A stretch of 64,000 nucleotides of DNA, taken from NCBI RefSeq assembly GCF_947497935.1, contig NZ_CANMIO010000006.1, positions 62,001 through 126,000 on the forward strand, written 5' to 3'. Source of the stretch: an uncultured Shewanella sp. (GTDB taxonomy: Bacteria; Pseudomonadota; Gammaproteobacteria; Enterobacterales; Shewanellaceae). The notes beneath the pieces were generated by a model. That model saw only the letters and a program-made list of their open reading frames with translations, was not told where the DNA came from and ran no database searches. Within the stretch, counting starts at the first letter, position 1. Every line of letters begins with the position of its first letter. The position numbers and the translations under genes are program-made. Below, piece by piece: positions 63,975-64,000 of this stretch.

Positions 63975-64000
63975 ACCCGAGACTGGCAACAGTGTCGGGT
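63975..64000 (+). terminator. Hairpin cut by the right edge of the window
   Basis: ACCCGAGACTG and CAGTGTCGGGT (one mismatch) form a stem with GCAA loop that reaches the last base. It may be a terminator whose T-run is outside the window. Confidence 0.5.

Overview
The window looks like chromosome of a marine gammaproteobacterium, most likely Shewanella or a close relative. The grounds are gene content recognised by eye: a QnrA-like pentapeptide protein (Shewanella algae is the accepted source of qnrA), a TorF-type porin, RapA, RraB, DarP, PmbA, DUF3016 and DUF3530 proteins, many c-di-GMP and receiver proteins, and an ArsJ-type arsenic cluster. No rRNA, tRNA, CRISPR array, prophage or insertion sequence was seen. 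Most of the window is ordinary core chromosome with compact genes and hairpin terminators between convergent units.

Layout. 1-3511: a TolC / HlyD / two-permease export operon, entering from the left edge. 3750-9916: an Ig-like lipoprotein, darP, pmbA and a lipoprotein esterase. 10115-14211: arsenic cluster arsR - acr3 - gapdh - arsJ, with a repeat-rich 334-bp spacer. 14477-25698: an alanine/glycine symporter, TorF porin, HU, a double-receiver protein, several small membrane or secreted proteins, an EAL-CBS-GGDEF protein, a GumN-like protein and a MaoC-like protein. 25936-29348: fhs and an MscS channel. 29945-33673: a 41-residue membrane protein, then a probable zinc-uptake locus (small Cys/His protein, His-rich outer-membrane barrel, ZnuA-like binding protein, ZnuB-like permease) without an ATPase gene. 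33911-44705: plsC, rraB, a REC-CheC / PAS-GGDEF pair, a crotonase, a YqhA-like protein, a DUF3530 protein, rapA and a PIN-PhoH protein. 44909-53111: a large hybrid kinase, a zinc metalloprotease and small secreted proteins, including one built from DFSK repeats. 53307-58767: an RND pump and its adaptor, divergent from a LysR gene across a 29-bp palindrome. 58836-61521: a haem protein, the Qnr-like protein and a MATE pump. 61625-64000: groES-groEL behind a heat-shock type promoter.

How genes work together. The arsenic cluster joins trivalent arsenite efflux (Acr3) with the two-step arsenate route (GAPDH makes 1-arseno-3-phosphoglycerate, ArsJ exports it); no arsC is present here. The zinc locus would move metal across the outer membrane, bind it in the periplasm and import it, using an ATPase encoded elsewhere. 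Three drug-export or drug-protection units lie in the window: the left-edge ABC-type operon, the RND pump, and the MATE + Qnr pair. Signal transduction is dense, and at least three proteins make or break c-di-GMP or carry phosphatase/receiver modules.

The most interesting items are the Qnr-family protein beside a MATE pump, the palindrome between the LysR gene and the RND operon, the DFSK-repeat secreted peptide, the His-rich zinc-type barrel in an ATPase-less locus, the repeat block splitting the arsenic cluster, and the small membrane ORF. No clear novel defence or mobile system was found.
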